From Erysipelotrichaceae bacterium (GTDB lineage: Bacteria > Bacillota_I > Bacilli_A > Erysipelotrichales > Erysipelotrichaceae): a stretch of DNA of 64,000 nucleotides. Positions 41,082 through 50,270 of this stretch are shown here, piece by piece; the stretch's first letter is position 1, and every line of letters starts with the position of its first letter. Location of the stretch: the NCBI GenBank assembly GCA_030526485.1, contig JAUNCS010000002.1, positions 1-64,000 on the forward strand, written 5' to 3'. The position numbers were made by a program, and so were the translations under genes. The notes beneath the pieces are model-generated. The model had not been told where the DNA came from and searched no databases. It was given only the letters and a program-made list of their open reading frames with translations.

Positions 41082-41450
41082 TTAGATACCTCTATAATTC
41101 TCTACACTTTCAAGTGTACGATATTCGTGCTTTTCATAATAGCCTATTAGCTTTCCATTATCATCTCTTAGGGCAATCATATAGACATCCTTATTGTCTT
41201 TTTCCTTATGGAAAGTAAACATGCGGTTATTATTCACATCTTTCTTAAACCATTCCACAACCTTTTCAATCATTTCATTAGAATGTTCATTATGACAATC
41301 CTTGATACAATAGCCAATCAGTTTTTCACCACCCCTTTTGGCATATCTTTCAATGGCCACCTTATTCATATAAATGATGGTGTGGTTTAAATCACAGACT
41401 ACCACTGGTACAATTTCTGCTTCAATAATTGCCTTAAAATATTTATCCAT
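41082..41450 (-). CDS. Single-domain PAS protein
   Basis: A 122-residue protein consisting of one PAS fold (IVPVVVCDLNHTIIYMNKVAIERY ... in shorter pieces; GEKLIGYCIKDCHN; MIALRDDNGKLIGYYEKHEY). Histidines and cysteines in the CIKDCHNEH segment could bind heme or a metal. No output domain is attached, so it may sense and act through a partner. CGGAGG precedes the ATG. First gene of the operon with the NUDIX hydrolase. Confidence 0.82.
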   Translation of the reverse strand: MDKYFKAIIEAEIVPVVVCDLNHTIIYMNKVAIERYAKRGGEKLIGYCIKDCHNEHSNEMIEKVVEWFKKDVNNNRMFTFHKEKDNKDVYMIALRDDNGKLIGYYEKHEYRTLESVENYRGI

Positions 41451-41463
41451 AATACCTCCGTAT

Positions 41464-41492
41464 AAAGAAAATAGCTTCCTTGGAAGCTATTT
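41464..41492 (-). terminator. Intrinsic terminator of the mnmE-to-divIC operon
   Basis: An 11-bp stem, AAATAGCTTCC (41469-41479) with GGAAGCTATTT (41482-41492), T-rich tail on the minus strand; it overlaps the divIC stop. Confidence 0.85.
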
Positions 41493-41816
41493 GTTAGTAT
41501 TGCCTGATGGTAAATAGAAGACCTTCTCATCACCCTTGGAAAACATATATTCACCCCTGGCATAGGTAGTGACATAGGCCGGATCTTCAAGCTTATTCTT
41601 GGTTGAAACCAAGGTAGCATTTTCATCCTGCAGGGCTTCAAGCTCTTTTTCAACTATTTCATACTGTTCCTTTAAGTTGTATACAGCATATAACTGCTTG
41701 CCGACATTAGAAAAAATCGCAATAGCAGCAATTATCATAATGATCGACAAAAGCTTACTTAAGGTTTTTCTATTTAATCTCTTTCTTCTTTTCTTTGTTT
41801 TCTTAATTTGAGACAT
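41487..41816 (-). CDS. divIC: Septum formation initiator family protein (DivIC/FtsB)
   Basis: A 109-residue bitopic membrane protein of the divisome. A basic cytoplasmic tail (KKTKKRRKRLNRK) is followed by one membrane helix (IIMIIAAIAIF), a coiled coil (LKEQYEIVEKELEALQDENATL) and a short C-terminal region, the DivIC layout. The longer frame starting at 41891 would overlap rqcP; the Met at 41816, eight bases after the rqcP stop, is preferred. Position after rqcP is as in Bacillus. Confidence 0.9.
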   Translation of the reverse strand: MSQIKKTKKRRKRLNRKTLSKLLSIIMIIAAIAIFSNVGKQLYAVYNLKEQYEIVEKELEALQDENATLVSTKNKLEDPAYVTTYARGEYMFSKGDEKVFYLPSGNTNK

Positions 41817-41823
41817 ACTATGA

Positions 41824-42087
41824 TTATACCTTATCGTTATTTTGTTCTTCAATAACCTCGTACATGCCCAAAGCATCCTGCTTTGACGCATTATCTCTGA
41901 TTTCCAGAACCCTTACTTTAAAGGTACGATGCCCAAATTCAATGGTAATAATATCGCCAACCTTAACTGCTGAACTGGCCTTAGCCTGACGGCCATTGAT
42001 TAAAAGACGCTCATTAATAGCCAACTCTTTACCAACCGTTCTTTTCTTTAAGATTCTTGCGACCTTTAAATATTTATCTATTCTCAT
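41824..42087 (-). CDS. rqcP: S4-domain RNA-binding protein RqcP
   Basis: An 87-residue protein consisting almost entirely of an S4 RNA-binding domain (MRIDKYLKVARILKKRTVGKEL..., then VKVGDIITIEFG). In Bacillus RqcP (YabO) works with RqcH in adding C-terminal alanine tails to stalled nascent chains. It lies between mfd and divIC, the Bacillus position minus the spore genes yabP and yabQ. The start overlaps mfd by four bases. Confidence 0.92.
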   Translation of the reverse strand: MRIDKYLKVARILKKRTVGKELAINERLLINGRQAKASSAVKVGDIITIEFGHRTFKVRVLEIRDNASKQDALGMYEVIEEQNNDKV

Positions 42088-45000
42088 TCTTTTTCCAACT
42101 CACTTAAATTATCTACCAGTTTTAATATCTTATTAACCGCATCCTTTTGATTTGTGACATATAATTCCAGACGCATATTCTTATAGGCAATCTTAATGTC
42201 TCTACTCAGGGTATTGCAGTATTCAAATAACTTGGCACCATCTATATTGTCTGAATAAGACTTGGTTAAGACAATAGTGAAAACACCAGCCTTATTTGTA
42301 ATTCTTTCAATACAGTTTAGATTATAAAGCAGTTCCAGACGCTTCTTATTAAATAAAGAAACAACCGCATCTGGCAGCTTACCATATTCGTCACTGATCT
42401 TCATGTAGTAATTTAAAAGATCCTTCTTATTATCAATTAAATCCAGTTCATGATAGATAGTCAGCTTTTCATAGTCATTATCCGAGAAATGCTCAGGAAT
42501 ATATGACTCAAGCGGAATATTCACATTGACCTTAGGCTTTTCTTCTTCAACAGTCTCACCCTTCTTGATTCGAATTGCCCTGTTAAGCATAGCCAGATAT
42601 AAGTCCAAACCAACATTATCGATAAAGCCTGACTGCTTAGGACCCAATAAGTCACCAGCACCTCTAATAGTTAAGTCACGCATGGCAATCTTATAGCCAC
42701 TGCCTAAGGCTGCAAATTCTTTAATAGCTTCTAAACGCTTGGTTGAAGCTTCCTTTAATTCCTTGTTTTCCGGAATTAACAGATAGGCATAGGCGATACG
42801 ATCACTTCTACCAACTCGACCCTTAATCTGATATAGTTGCGACAAGCCAAAGTTTTGGGCATTATCCACGATAATGGTATTGGCATTTGGAATATCCAGA
42901 CCTGTTTCCACAATGGTTGTACATACCAGAACATTAATCTCGTTATTATAGAATCTCAGCATAACATCTTCGATATCATCCCTGCTCATCTGACCATGAG
43001 CCACATCAACACGGGCATAAGGAATATCATTCTTTATCTTATTGGCAATGCGATTAATATGTTCAACATTGTTGTAAAGATAGAAGACCTGGCCATCTCT
43101 TTCCAGTTCTCTCATAATAACTTCCTTAACCAGATTATCATTCTTATTTACGACATAAGTCTGAACCGGATATCTGTTTAAAGGAGGAGTATCCAAAGTT
43201 GATAGACCTCTAATGCCAATTAAAGACATCTGCAGGGTTCTAGGAATTGGTGTCGCACTAAGTGATAAGACATCAATCGAAGACTTTAGTTCTCTAATCT
43301 TTTCCTTATGTTCAACACCAAAGCGCTGTTCCTCATCGATTATTAATAAGCCCAAATCTTTAAACTTCACATCCTTGGAAAGGATACGATGGGTACCAAT
43401 CAGGATATCGACCTTGCCTTCTTCCAAATCAACTAAGGTTTCTGTCTGCTTTTTTCCTTCAACGAAACGATTCAAAAGTTCTACCCTGACTGGGAACTTT
43501 TCTAAACGCGACTTAAAAGTATTAAAGTGTTGCAAAGAAAGGATAGTTGTAGGACATAGATATGCTACCTGCTTGCCATTAGATACTGCCTTAAAGGCTG
43601 CTCTAATCGCTACTTCAGTCTTACCAAAGCCAACATCTCCACAAATCAGCCTATCCATTGGTTTGGCTTTTTCCATATCAGCCTTAACTTCTTCAATCGC
43701 AATACGCTGATCATCAGTCAGATTGTAGATGAAAGTATCTTCAAACTCTTTCTGCATCTCATCATCAGGACCACAGGCAAAACCGATATCCGCTTCTCTT
43801 TCCGCATATAAATCAATCAGTCTTTCCGCAATATCATTTACGTTTTCTTCAACGCGTTTCTTGGTTTCTACCCATTCCTTAGAACCCAGTTTATGCAGTT
43901 TTGGTACAGCACCTTCCTTGGAAACATATTTTCTGACCAGGGAGAACTGCGATAAAGGAACCAGCAGTTCATCATTGCCCTTATAAACAATCTTTAAATA
44001 GTCTAAGGAAATGCCATTCATCATTCGGGTTTCAATGGCGACATACTGACCAATACCATACTGGTCATGAACCACGTAGTCACCAGGTTTTAATTCTTCA
44101 TAGCTGTTTAAAGTACGAGCTTCCGCATACTTGCTGGCGAAACGACCTACATGTTTTCTTTGTCTGAACAGTTCCGCACTGGTATAGACAATAAGGTCAA
44201 GATCCTTTACTTCAAAACCACCAAACATGTAACCAAAAGAAATATTAATACCTGGCTTTAATTCATCAGTATAGACATTATATTTGGTATTAAATTTTTC
44301 CAGTGTTTCCAGGAACTTTTCAAGTTCTTTATCCTGTAAAACCACCAGTTTATATTTTTTATTTTCTTTTTCAATCAGTGATAAAAGATAGTCAAGATTA
44401 CCACTTGGCATATCAATTTCACTTATCTTATTAGAAACATCAGAAAAGGCCTTGCCCTCAATGATATCAACCTGATTCTTTAGTCTTTCAAAGTCACCAT
44501 AGACATAGAACTTAAGAGGCAGTTTCTTTTCTTCATGCATTTCCTGAATATAAGAAATAGTCTCTTCACTAAGCATCTTAAGATGTTCCTTAATCTTATA
44601 GTCATCAGACATATAGACATAGGAATATAAGTAATCAGCTAAATGTTCCTTGTTGAAATAAGCATAGTAAAAGTATTGTGACTGCAGATAAGTGTCAGTC
44701 ATGATGTATTCCATATTGAGTTCCATTTCACCACCCAATATCTTTACATTTTCTTTTAAATATTCCTTTTCCTTCGCACTGAAGAAAACATCTTTCGCAA
44801 AGCAGATATCAATTTCATCTACTACTTCCAGTGTTCTTTGGGTATTGATATCAAAGAAACGGATTGAATCAATGACGTCATCAAAGAATTCAATACGTAA
44901 AGGCTTATCATAGTTAACACTGAACAAGTCAACAATATAGCCACGTGAGGCAAAGGTCATTGGTGTTTCCACATGGAAAACCTTCTCATAGCCCAGCTTT

Positions 45001-45455
45001 CTTAATGATTCAATTAATTCATCGCGGTCAAAGGTATCATCTTTCTTAAGATGAATGATACTGTCTCTTAAAACTGCTTTTTCTGGTAAGTGTCTGATAA
45101 AGCCATAAGGTGAAGTAATAACGACCTTCACATTTTTATCAGTAATTATCTTATATAACGCAAAAAGACGATCAGCTCTATTCTCAAAGGAAGTTGCAAT
45201 CTCTTCTGATCTTAGTGATTCTTCTGGCAGATAGGAAACAAGTTCTTCTTCATCGAAATAAGAAACCAGTATTTCTCTTAAGCGATTGGCCATGTAGTTA
45301 TTTTCCTTAACCACAATAATTGGCCTGTCACTCTTTCTGGCTCTTAAGGCCAGTTTTAAGGCTTCTTCACATAATGAGTTATAAGACAAAGAAAAACTGT
45401 CCGATTTGCCATCGAAAACAGTTTCTATTTTTTCTAATAAGTCTAATTGTTTCAT
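42084..45455 (-). CDS. mfd: Transcription-repair coupling factor Mfd
   Basis: A 1,123-residue ATP-dependent DNA translocase that removes stalled RNA polymerase and recruits UvrA. The N-terminal UvrB-like domain, the RNA-polymerase interaction domain (GDYVVHDQYGIGQY), the RecG-like helicase core (Walker A CGDVGFGKTEVAIRAA, DEEQRFGV, SATPIPRTL, GRVGRSDRIAYAY) and the C-terminal TRCF domain are all present. The start overlaps the pth stop (ATGA) and the end overlaps rqcP. Full length. Confidence 0.97.
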   Translation of the reverse strand: MKQLDLLEKIETVFDGKSDSFSLSYNSLCEEALKLALRARKSDRPIIVVKENNYMANRLREILVSYFDEEELVSYLPEESLRSEEIATSFENRADRLFALYKIITDKNVKVVITSPYGFIRHLPEKAVLRDSIIHLKKDDTFDRDELIESLRKLGYEKVFHVETPMTFASRGYIVDLFSVNYDKPLRIEFFDDVIDSIRFFDINTQRTLEVVDEIDICFAKDVFFSAKEKEYLKENVKILGGEMELNMEYIMTDTYLQSQYFYYAYFNKEHLADYLYSYVYMSDDYKIKEHLKMLSEETISYIQEMHEEKKLPLKFYVYGDFERLKNQVDIIEGKAFSDVSNKISEIDMPSGNLDYLLSLIEKENKKYKLVVLQDKELEKFLETLEKFNTKYNVYTDELKPGINISFGYMFGGFEVKDLDLIVYTSAELFRQRKHVGRFASKYAEARTLNSYEELKPGDYVVHDQYGIGQYVAIETRMMNGISLDYLKIVYKGNDELLVPLSQFSLVRKYVSKEGAVPKLHKLGSKEWVETKKRVEENVNDIAERLIDLYAEREADIGFACGPDDEMQKEFEDTFIYNLTDDQRIAIEEVKADMEKAKPMDRLICGDVGFGKTEVAIRAAFKAVSNGKQVAYLCPTTILSLQHFNTFKSRLEKFPVRVELLNRFVEGKKQTETLVDLEEGKVDILIGTHRILSKDVKFKDLGLLIIDEEQRFGVEHKEKIRELKSSIDVLSLSATPIPRTLQMSLIGIRGLSTLDTPPLNRYPVQTYVVNKNDNLVKEVIMRELERDGQVFYLYNNVEHINRIANKIKNDIPYARVDVAHGQMSRDDIEDVMLRFYNNEINVLVCTTIVETGLDIPNANTIIVDNAQNFGLSQLYQIKGRVGRSDRIAYAYLLIPENKELKEASTKRLEAIKEFAALGSGYKIAMRDLTIRGAGDLLGPKQSGFIDNVGLDLYLAMLNRAIRIKKGETVEEEKPKVNVNIPLESYIPEHFSDNDYEKLTIYHELDLIDNKKDLLNYYMKISDEYGKLPDAVVSLFNKKRLELLYNLNCIERITNKAGVFTIVLTKSYSDNIDGAKLFEYCNTLSRDIKIAYKNMRLELYVTNQKDAVNKILKLVDNLSELEKE

Positions 45456-46009
45456 CCGTTATAGTTACTCATGACCTTAGAAAAGTCATTGTCCAAGGCA
45501 TAGATAACAGCTTCAGCAGCTCTATTGATAGTTTCATCAAATAAAGGCTTGTCTTCTTTTGATACCTTGCCTAATACATAATCAACAACCGGGATACGGG
45601 CATCTTTGCCGATACCCACTCTTACCCTTTTGATTTCCTGGCTGCCTAAATGAGCGATAATACTACGCATACCATTCTGACCACCACATGAACCATTGGT
45701 TCTGATTCTAATCTTACCTACTGGTAAATCCAAATCGTCATGGATGACAATCAAGTCTTCCACATTTACACCATAGTACTTCATCAAAGGTGCTAAGGCC
45801 TCACCTGAATTATTCATATAAGTTAGAGGCTTTACAAAGATAACCTTTTCACCCTTGTGATTATAAATGGTATACATCGCCTTGAATTTTTCCTTATCAA
45901 GGGAAATATTTAATTTATTTAATACCGCGTCCAAGACCAAAAAGCCAGTATTGTGTCTGGTCTTTTCATATTCTTTTCCTGGATTTCCTAGTCCTGCAAT
46001 AATCTTCAT
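45452..46009 (-). CDS. pth: Peptidyl-tRNA hydrolase
   Basis: Recycles peptidyl-tRNAs released prematurely. In 185 residues, the GLGNPGKEYEKTRHNTGF motif carries the catalytic His20, HDDLDLP the conserved Asp, and GSCGGQNGMRSI the Asn-containing motif. The start overlaps the upstream gene (TAATG) and the end overlaps mfd. Confidence 0.97.
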   Translation of the reverse strand: MKIIAGLGNPGKEYEKTRHNTGFLVLDAVLNKLNISLDKEKFKAMYTIYNHKGEKVIFVKPLTYMNNSGEALAPLMKYYGVNVEDLIVIHDDLDLPVGKIRIRTNGSCGGQNGMRSIIAHLGSQEIKRVRVGIGKDARIPVVDYVLGKVSKEDKPLFDETINRAAEAVIYALDNDFSKVMSNYNG

Positions 46010-46761
46010 TACTCTTCTTCTTTTTCTTCCTCTTCAACAGTTTCTTCTTCAACGGTTAAGAACTTGTCGATAACTCCAAGGTTAGTCATAATTCTGGAAC
46101 CAACCTGTTTAGTAGCGAAAACCTTAAGATTTTCATTACCAAATTCATCCATTTCCTCGCCTGTCATAACTAAGATGCTGGCAGCGATATCCTTATACAT
46201 GCCAACCAGATTCTTATCATAGAAGTATTCTGCATACTCCGCATTCAATAGCTTAGTTAAAAATTCCTTACCAGTATCATCACCAGTAATACATTCATAT
46301 GCGCTCTTGATAACCTGATATTCCACAAAAGACTTCAGCTCTTCTTCAAGTTCCTTATACTTGCCATAGAATGTTTTAAGAACTTCCATATTTTCCAGAT
46401 TCTTAGTCTTAGCGATAACCATTAAAGCCCAGATAAAGCTTTCGGAATTAGCTAAAACACTTTCCTTGGTGATTTTACCATTTACACCGTAAACAGTTCT
46501 TATGTCCAGGCTCTTAAGTGTTTCATCAACACCGATACCATCAGTCAAGTCCTGATAAATCTTAACAATTAAGGCCTTATTCTTAATCTGATTATCAGTT
46601 TCATTTTCAATATATTTGTCCAGCTCCTCAGCTGCACCTTCTTCATTTCTTAATAGTTTAGAATAGATATTTACATATTCCTGATCTCTTCTAACTGTCT
46701 TGGCGCGTTTCATATTATTAAACAACATGATTACGACAAGGATTATTAAAATATAAATCAT
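46009..46761 (-). CDS. Membrane-anchored hypothetical protein
   Basis: A 250-residue protein with one N-terminal membrane helix (IYILIILVVIMLF), then a helical cytoplasmic or extracytoplasmic part and an acidic tail of Glu-rich sequence (EEETVEEEEKEEE). No known domain. AGGAGA precedes the ATG. It lies between tatD and pth in a tight operon; this position is usually without such a gene in Bacillus, so it may be lineage-specific. Confidence 0.72.
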   Translation of the reverse strand: MIYILIILVVIMLFNNMKRAKTVRRDQEYVNIYSKLLRNEEGAAEELDKYIENETDNQIKNKALIVKIYQDLTDGIGVDETLKSLDIRTVYGVNGKITKESVLANSESFIWALMVIAKTKNLENMEVLKTFYGKYKELEEELKSFVEYQVIKSAYECITGDDTGKEFLTKLLNAEYAEYFYDKNLVGMYKDIAASILVMTGEEMDEFGNENLKVFATKQVGSRIMTNLGVIDKFLTVEEETVEEEEKEEE

Positions 46762-46782
46762 AGCTTTCTCCTAGCCACCTAA

Positions 46783-47532
46783 TTATACATTGAACAGGCG
46801 GTCATAATTTTCGTTAATAGTCTTTAAGAACTCCTCTTCACTTACATCCAGTTCTTCCATAATCTTCTTGGCAGTATGTACCACATAAGAAGGTTCGTTG
46901 CGCTTGCCACGATTTGGCGCCGGTGTAAGATATGGACAATCTGTTTCAATCAGCAAGTGGTCTAAAGGAATGGCCTTGATTACTTCTAATGGTACCTTGG
47001 CATTTTTCCAGGTAACAGGACCAGCAATGGAAATATAGTAACCAAGTTTTACAAATTCCTTGGCCATTTCTGCACTGCCACTATAGCAGTGTAATACACC
47101 CTTATGACGATATTCTTTTAAGATGTCATAAGTATCCTGTAAGGCATCTCTGGCATGGACAATAATCGGTTTATTCAGCTCTTTGGCAATCTTTATCTGA
47201 CGAATAAATAATTCTTTTTGGGCTTCCTTGGTTTCCGGACTCCAGTGATAATCAAGGCCGATTTCGCCTACCGCATCGCAGGTTTTCATATATTCAACAT
47301 ATTTTTTAAAGTCTTCTTCACTGGTATTGGTATATTCAGGATAAACACCAATAGCCTTTTTGAATTTAATGCCTTCTTTTTCAATCTTTAAAGTTCTTTC
47401 ATAGTCCTCCAAGGAAACACAGATCACCATTGCCTTAGTAACCTTGTTTTCAAGCATTCTATTTAGAACTTCATCAAGATCTTCATTAAATTCTTCGCCA
47501 TTAATATGACAATGTGAATCTAAATAATTCAT
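46783..47532 (-). CDS. TatD family metal-dependent DNase/hydrolase
   Basis: A 249-residue TIM-barrel hydrolase. The metal-binding motifs are DSHCHI at the N-terminus, GEIGLDYH, IVHARDA, LHCYSG and LLIETDCPYL. TatD-type enzymes act as 3'-5' exonucleases or D-aminoacyl-tRNA-like deacylases. The start overlaps the mnmE stop (TAATG). Confidence 0.93.
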   Translation of the reverse strand: MNYLDSHCHINGEEFNEDLDEVLNRMLENKVTKAMVICVSLEDYERTLKIEKEGIKFKKAIGVYPEYTNTSEEDFKKYVEYMKTCDAVGEIGLDYHWSPETKEAQKELFIRQIKIAKELNKPIIVHARDALQDTYDILKEYRHKGVLHCYSGSAEMAKEFVKLGYYISIAGPVTWKNAKVPLEVIKAIPLDHLLIETDCPYLTPAPNRGKRNEPSYVVHTAKKIMEELDVSEEEFLKTINENYDRLFNV

Positions 47533-48842
47533 TATTTACCTAAACAGAAGTTTTTAAACATATGGTCGATTAAATCCTCCTGATATTCCCTTCCTAATAT
47601 TTCACAAAGATAATGGAAACTTTCTTCCAGGTTCAACATAATGACATCTACGCAGGTATCGTCAAAATGTCTAATCATCATCTTTAATTCATTTAAAGAC
47701 TGTTTCATTAAGGCAATCTGTCTTTCGTTGTTTAAGACATCTTCATTGACTAAAGAAACATCATCCTTATATTCATTTTCAATATATTCAACAAGCTCAT
47801 CGATATCGCCATTCTTAGCAGAAATTGATAAACCATCCATTTTCACTAAGTCAGACTTGTTGTAGACAACGATACGCTTTTTATCTTTAGTAAGTTCTAA
47901 AAGCTTTTCATCTTCTTCATCAATGCGCTGACTATCAAGTACCATGATGACCAGTTCAGCTTCATTTAGTGCTTCCTTGGACTTTTCAATACCAATCTGT
48001 TCAACGATATCTTCGCTCTCTCTTATACCGGCTGTATCAATCAGATTCAAGGTAATATTTTTTAGATTTACCTTACCTTCAACTAGGTCACGGGTTGTAC
48101 CAGCAATATCGGTAACAATCGCCTTGTCCTGTTTGATTAAGGCATTTAAAAGTGATGACTTACCAACATTAGGCTTACCGACAATAACGGTCTTAACACC
48201 ATCTTTAACTACTCTAAATCTTTCAGCCTTATCAATCATTTCTTCCATATCTTTAATCCACTTATAGACATGAGGCTTGATATTGGTATTAGTCATGATT
48301 TCCACATCATCATATTCAGGATAATCAATATTTACTTCAATCATGGAAATGACATCTTTCATTTCTTCCATAATTGGATTTAAGAGTTTTTCAATTGAAC
48401 CATCTAAGCCCTTTAAAGCGCTCTTGGCCTGAATCTTGGTTGTGGCATTGATTAAGTCGTTGGTAGATTCTGCTACCGCTAAATCAATACGACCATTTAA
48501 ATAAGCACGCTTGGTAAATTCACCAGCTTCTGCCAGACGGCAGCCCTTACTTAGTAATAGATTTAATATTGCCCTGGTAACATAAACACCACCATGGCAG
48601 TTTATTTCAACCATATCTTCTCTGGTAAAAGACTTAGGTCCCACAAAGAAAGACACCAGTACTTCATCAAGCATTTCTTCACCATCATAAATATGAGTGT
48701 ACTTAATGGTATTGGCTTCTATCTTTTTGATATCTGATATACTCTTTAAAATTTCAAAACTGTCTTCTCCAGACATTCTGACAATTGAGATAGCACCCTG
48801 TTTTAAACTGGTGCTGATAGCGCAAATAGTATCGTTTAACAT
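47532..48842 (-). CDS. mnmE: tRNA uridine-5-carboxymethylaminomethyl modification GTPase MnmE
   Basis: With MnmG it modifies wobble uridines. In 436 residues: an N-terminal tetrahydrofolate-binding domain, helical domain with the GTPase inserted (GKPNVGKSSLLNAL, DTAGIRES, NKSD), and the C-terminal FCLGK motif containing the conserved cysteine. TATAAT (48850-48855) ends 7 bases before the ATG and no Shine-Dalgarno sequence is visible, so the mRNA may be leaderless. It is the first gene of the mnmE-tatD-pth-mfd-rqcP-divIC operon. Confidence 0.97.
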   Translation of the reverse strand: MLNDTICAISTSLKQGAISIVRMSGEDSFEILKSISDIKKIEANTIKYTHIYDGEEMLDEVLVSFFVGPKSFTREDMVEINCHGGVYVTRAILNLLLSKGCRLAEAGEFTKRAYLNGRIDLAVAESTNDLINATTKIQAKSALKGLDGSIEKLLNPIMEEMKDVISMIEVNIDYPEYDDVEIMTNTNIKPHVYKWIKDMEEMIDKAERFRVVKDGVKTVIVGKPNVGKSSLLNALIKQDKAIVTDIAGTTRDLVEGKVNLKNITLNLIDTAGIRESEDIVEQIGIEKSKEALNEAELVIMVLDSQRIDEEDEKLLELTKDKKRIVVYNKSDLVKMDGLSISAKNGDIDELVEYIENEYKDDVSLVNEDVLNNERQIALMKQSLNELKMMIRHFDDTCVDVIMLNLEESFHYLCEILGREYQEDLIDHMFKNFCLGK

Positions 48843-48849
48843 ATCTTTA

Positions 48850-48855
48850 ATTATA
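48850..48855 (-). promoter_or_regulatory. Candidate -10 box for leaderless mnmE
   Basis: The minus strand reads TATAAT, seven bases, ATG, just past the stop codon of the upstream gene. No good -35 box is seen. Confidence 0.5.
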
Positions 48856-48857
48856 GT

Positions 48858-50195
48858 TTATAAAATTTCCCAATAACCGGTTTTTCTTGAACCCACTCTT
48901 CTCAGTACTCCATTTTTACTTAGTTCCAGCAAATGACGGGCAATTGTTGGCTCTGATTTACCGGTTTTCTCAGCAAGCTCTACAGTTGTAATATACTTAT
49001 TACCTCTAATATGCCTAAGCATTTCATCGTCAAGTTTTCCAAATGTGTGATAAGTAAAACCGATATCATTGACCACATTATTTATCTTTCTTTCAAAAAC
49101 AAAGGTAAAACCAAATTCATCATTCTGATAATGATAGTCCAAATTATTTTGTGAACACAGGCTAAAGGTTCTATCAAAGCCAGTACCAAAGGCGTCAATG
49201 TAACCATACTTATACAAGACACTGCTTATTAATAAATTTCTAATCTTGCTGCCAACATTGCCAGAAGCAAATCTTCTTGGATCAATATCCTGATAGATTG
49301 GGCCAGGATTATAAATTCTTATTGATGACTTATAAATGATAATCTGATTATAGTCGCCCTCAATTCCATAATTACAATGAGCAAATGAATTAAGCAGTAT
49401 TTCCCTTAAAGCCCTTAAAGGAATTTCTGGTTCTTCTATTCTTTGTAGGCCCTCAATCTTTGACTTAAATTCAATATGGTTTTGGATATAGAAATAAGCT
49501 TCTTTAATGCATTCAAAGATATTGCCTCTAAACTCTTTAATTTCACCAAATTCTACTCTTGAATCAGTTGGATAAGATGCTTCCTTGATAGTTAAAGGCT
49601 TATTCTTACCGAACAAATACCAGCCAGCATTGTTTAGTTTGCCATTATCTGTCAATAAGCCCAAACGATTCAGTGTGTCTTCAGCATTGCGGTAAACATA
49701 ATCAATACGACCCTTTTCATTGGCGGTTCTTACAAAGTCCAGCAGCAAATCTTCATCAACATCATCTATGCCATACTTTGTTTCCTTATTTTCCCAACGG
49801 CTGTAGTTAACTTCTTTTCGTTCAAAATAATGTTGTAACTCATTAGAAGACATCAGAATATCAGTATCATTAATACGAATATAGTATCGACCATAAGCAG
49901 AATAAGGACTATCGTCACCCTCAACACTCACTTTTAATACAGTTTTATTATCTTCATTTACTTCTGTTATTTTTACACCACTAGGAAGTGGTTTTAAATT
50001 ATTCTGTATTTCGTGAGTAATATCCACAATTGTTTTCTTGCCTACATCTAAGCCAACAACAGTGCCATCATCCTTTATGCCAAAGTAAACAGTTCCCTTT
50101 TTAGACTTATTTAACATTGAGCCTAAAGAAATAATCCCTTCTCTTAACTGTGCCAAAGACTTTTTTAATTCAATAGTTTCATTCTCTTTATACAT
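48858..50195 (-). CDS. AlbA-type (Schlafen-like) DNA-binding/GHKL ATPase regulator with winged helix
   Basis: A 445-residue protein of the AlbA_2-HATPase_c_4 architecture. The N-terminal AlbA_2 domain (ETIELKKSLAQLREGI, YFGIKDDGTVVGLDVGKK) is followed by a GHKL-like ATPase region (LREILLNSFAHCNY) and a C-terminal winged helix (ELAEKTGKSEPTIARHLLEL). Relatives are transcription regulators of uncertain signal. It is divergent from the SWIM-domain gene with a 75-bp intergenic region holding repeated CTATCA motifs, which suggests autoregulation and control of the partner. AGGAT precedes the ATG. Confidence 0.82.
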   Translation of the reverse strand: MYKENETIELKKSLAQLREGIISLGSMLNKSKKGTVYFGIKDDGTVVGLDVGKKTIVDITHEIQNNLKPLPSGVKITEVNEDNKTVLKVSVEGDDSPYSAYGRYYIRINDTDILMSSNELQHYFERKEVNYSRWENKETKYGIDDVDEDLLLDFVRTANEKGRIDYVYRNAEDTLNRLGLLTDNGKLNNAGWYLFGKNKPLTIKEASYPTDSRVEFGEIKEFRGNIFECIKEAYFYIQNHIEFKSKIEGLQRIEEPEIPLRALREILLNSFAHCNYGIEGDYNQIIIYKSSIRIYNPGPIYQDIDPRRFASGNVGSKIRNLLISSVLYKYGYIDAFGTGFDRTFSLCSQNNLDYHYQNDEFGFTFVFERKINNVVNDIGFTYHTFGKLDDEMLRHIRGNKYITTVELAEKTGKSEPTIARHLLELSKNGVLRRVGSRKTGYWEIL

Positions 50196-50204
50196 CTATT
50201 TATC

Positions 50205-50251
50205 CTATCAATATTCTATCATTTAATCTATCACTTTTATGATGATAGAAT
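50205..50251. promoter_or_regulatory. Candidate operator between AlbA regulator and SWIM gene
   Basis: CTATCA occurs at 50205-50210, 50216-50221 and 50228-50233 (11-12 bp apart, one helical turn), and as its inverse TGATAG at 50243-50248. ATTCTATCAT (50213-50222) and ATGATAGAAT (50242-50251) form an exact inverted repeat. Confidence 0.55.
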
Positions 50252-50270
50252 AATTTTAAAGAGGTATTTT

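Noticed and set aside
41817-41891. N-terminal extension of divIC
   Set aside because: It overlaps rqcP in another frame; the Met at 41816 fits the family length.
43213-43710. 165-codon open frame on the plus strand, opposite mfd
   Set aside because: It is the complementary strand of a highly conserved gene, has no ribosome site and no recognisable product.
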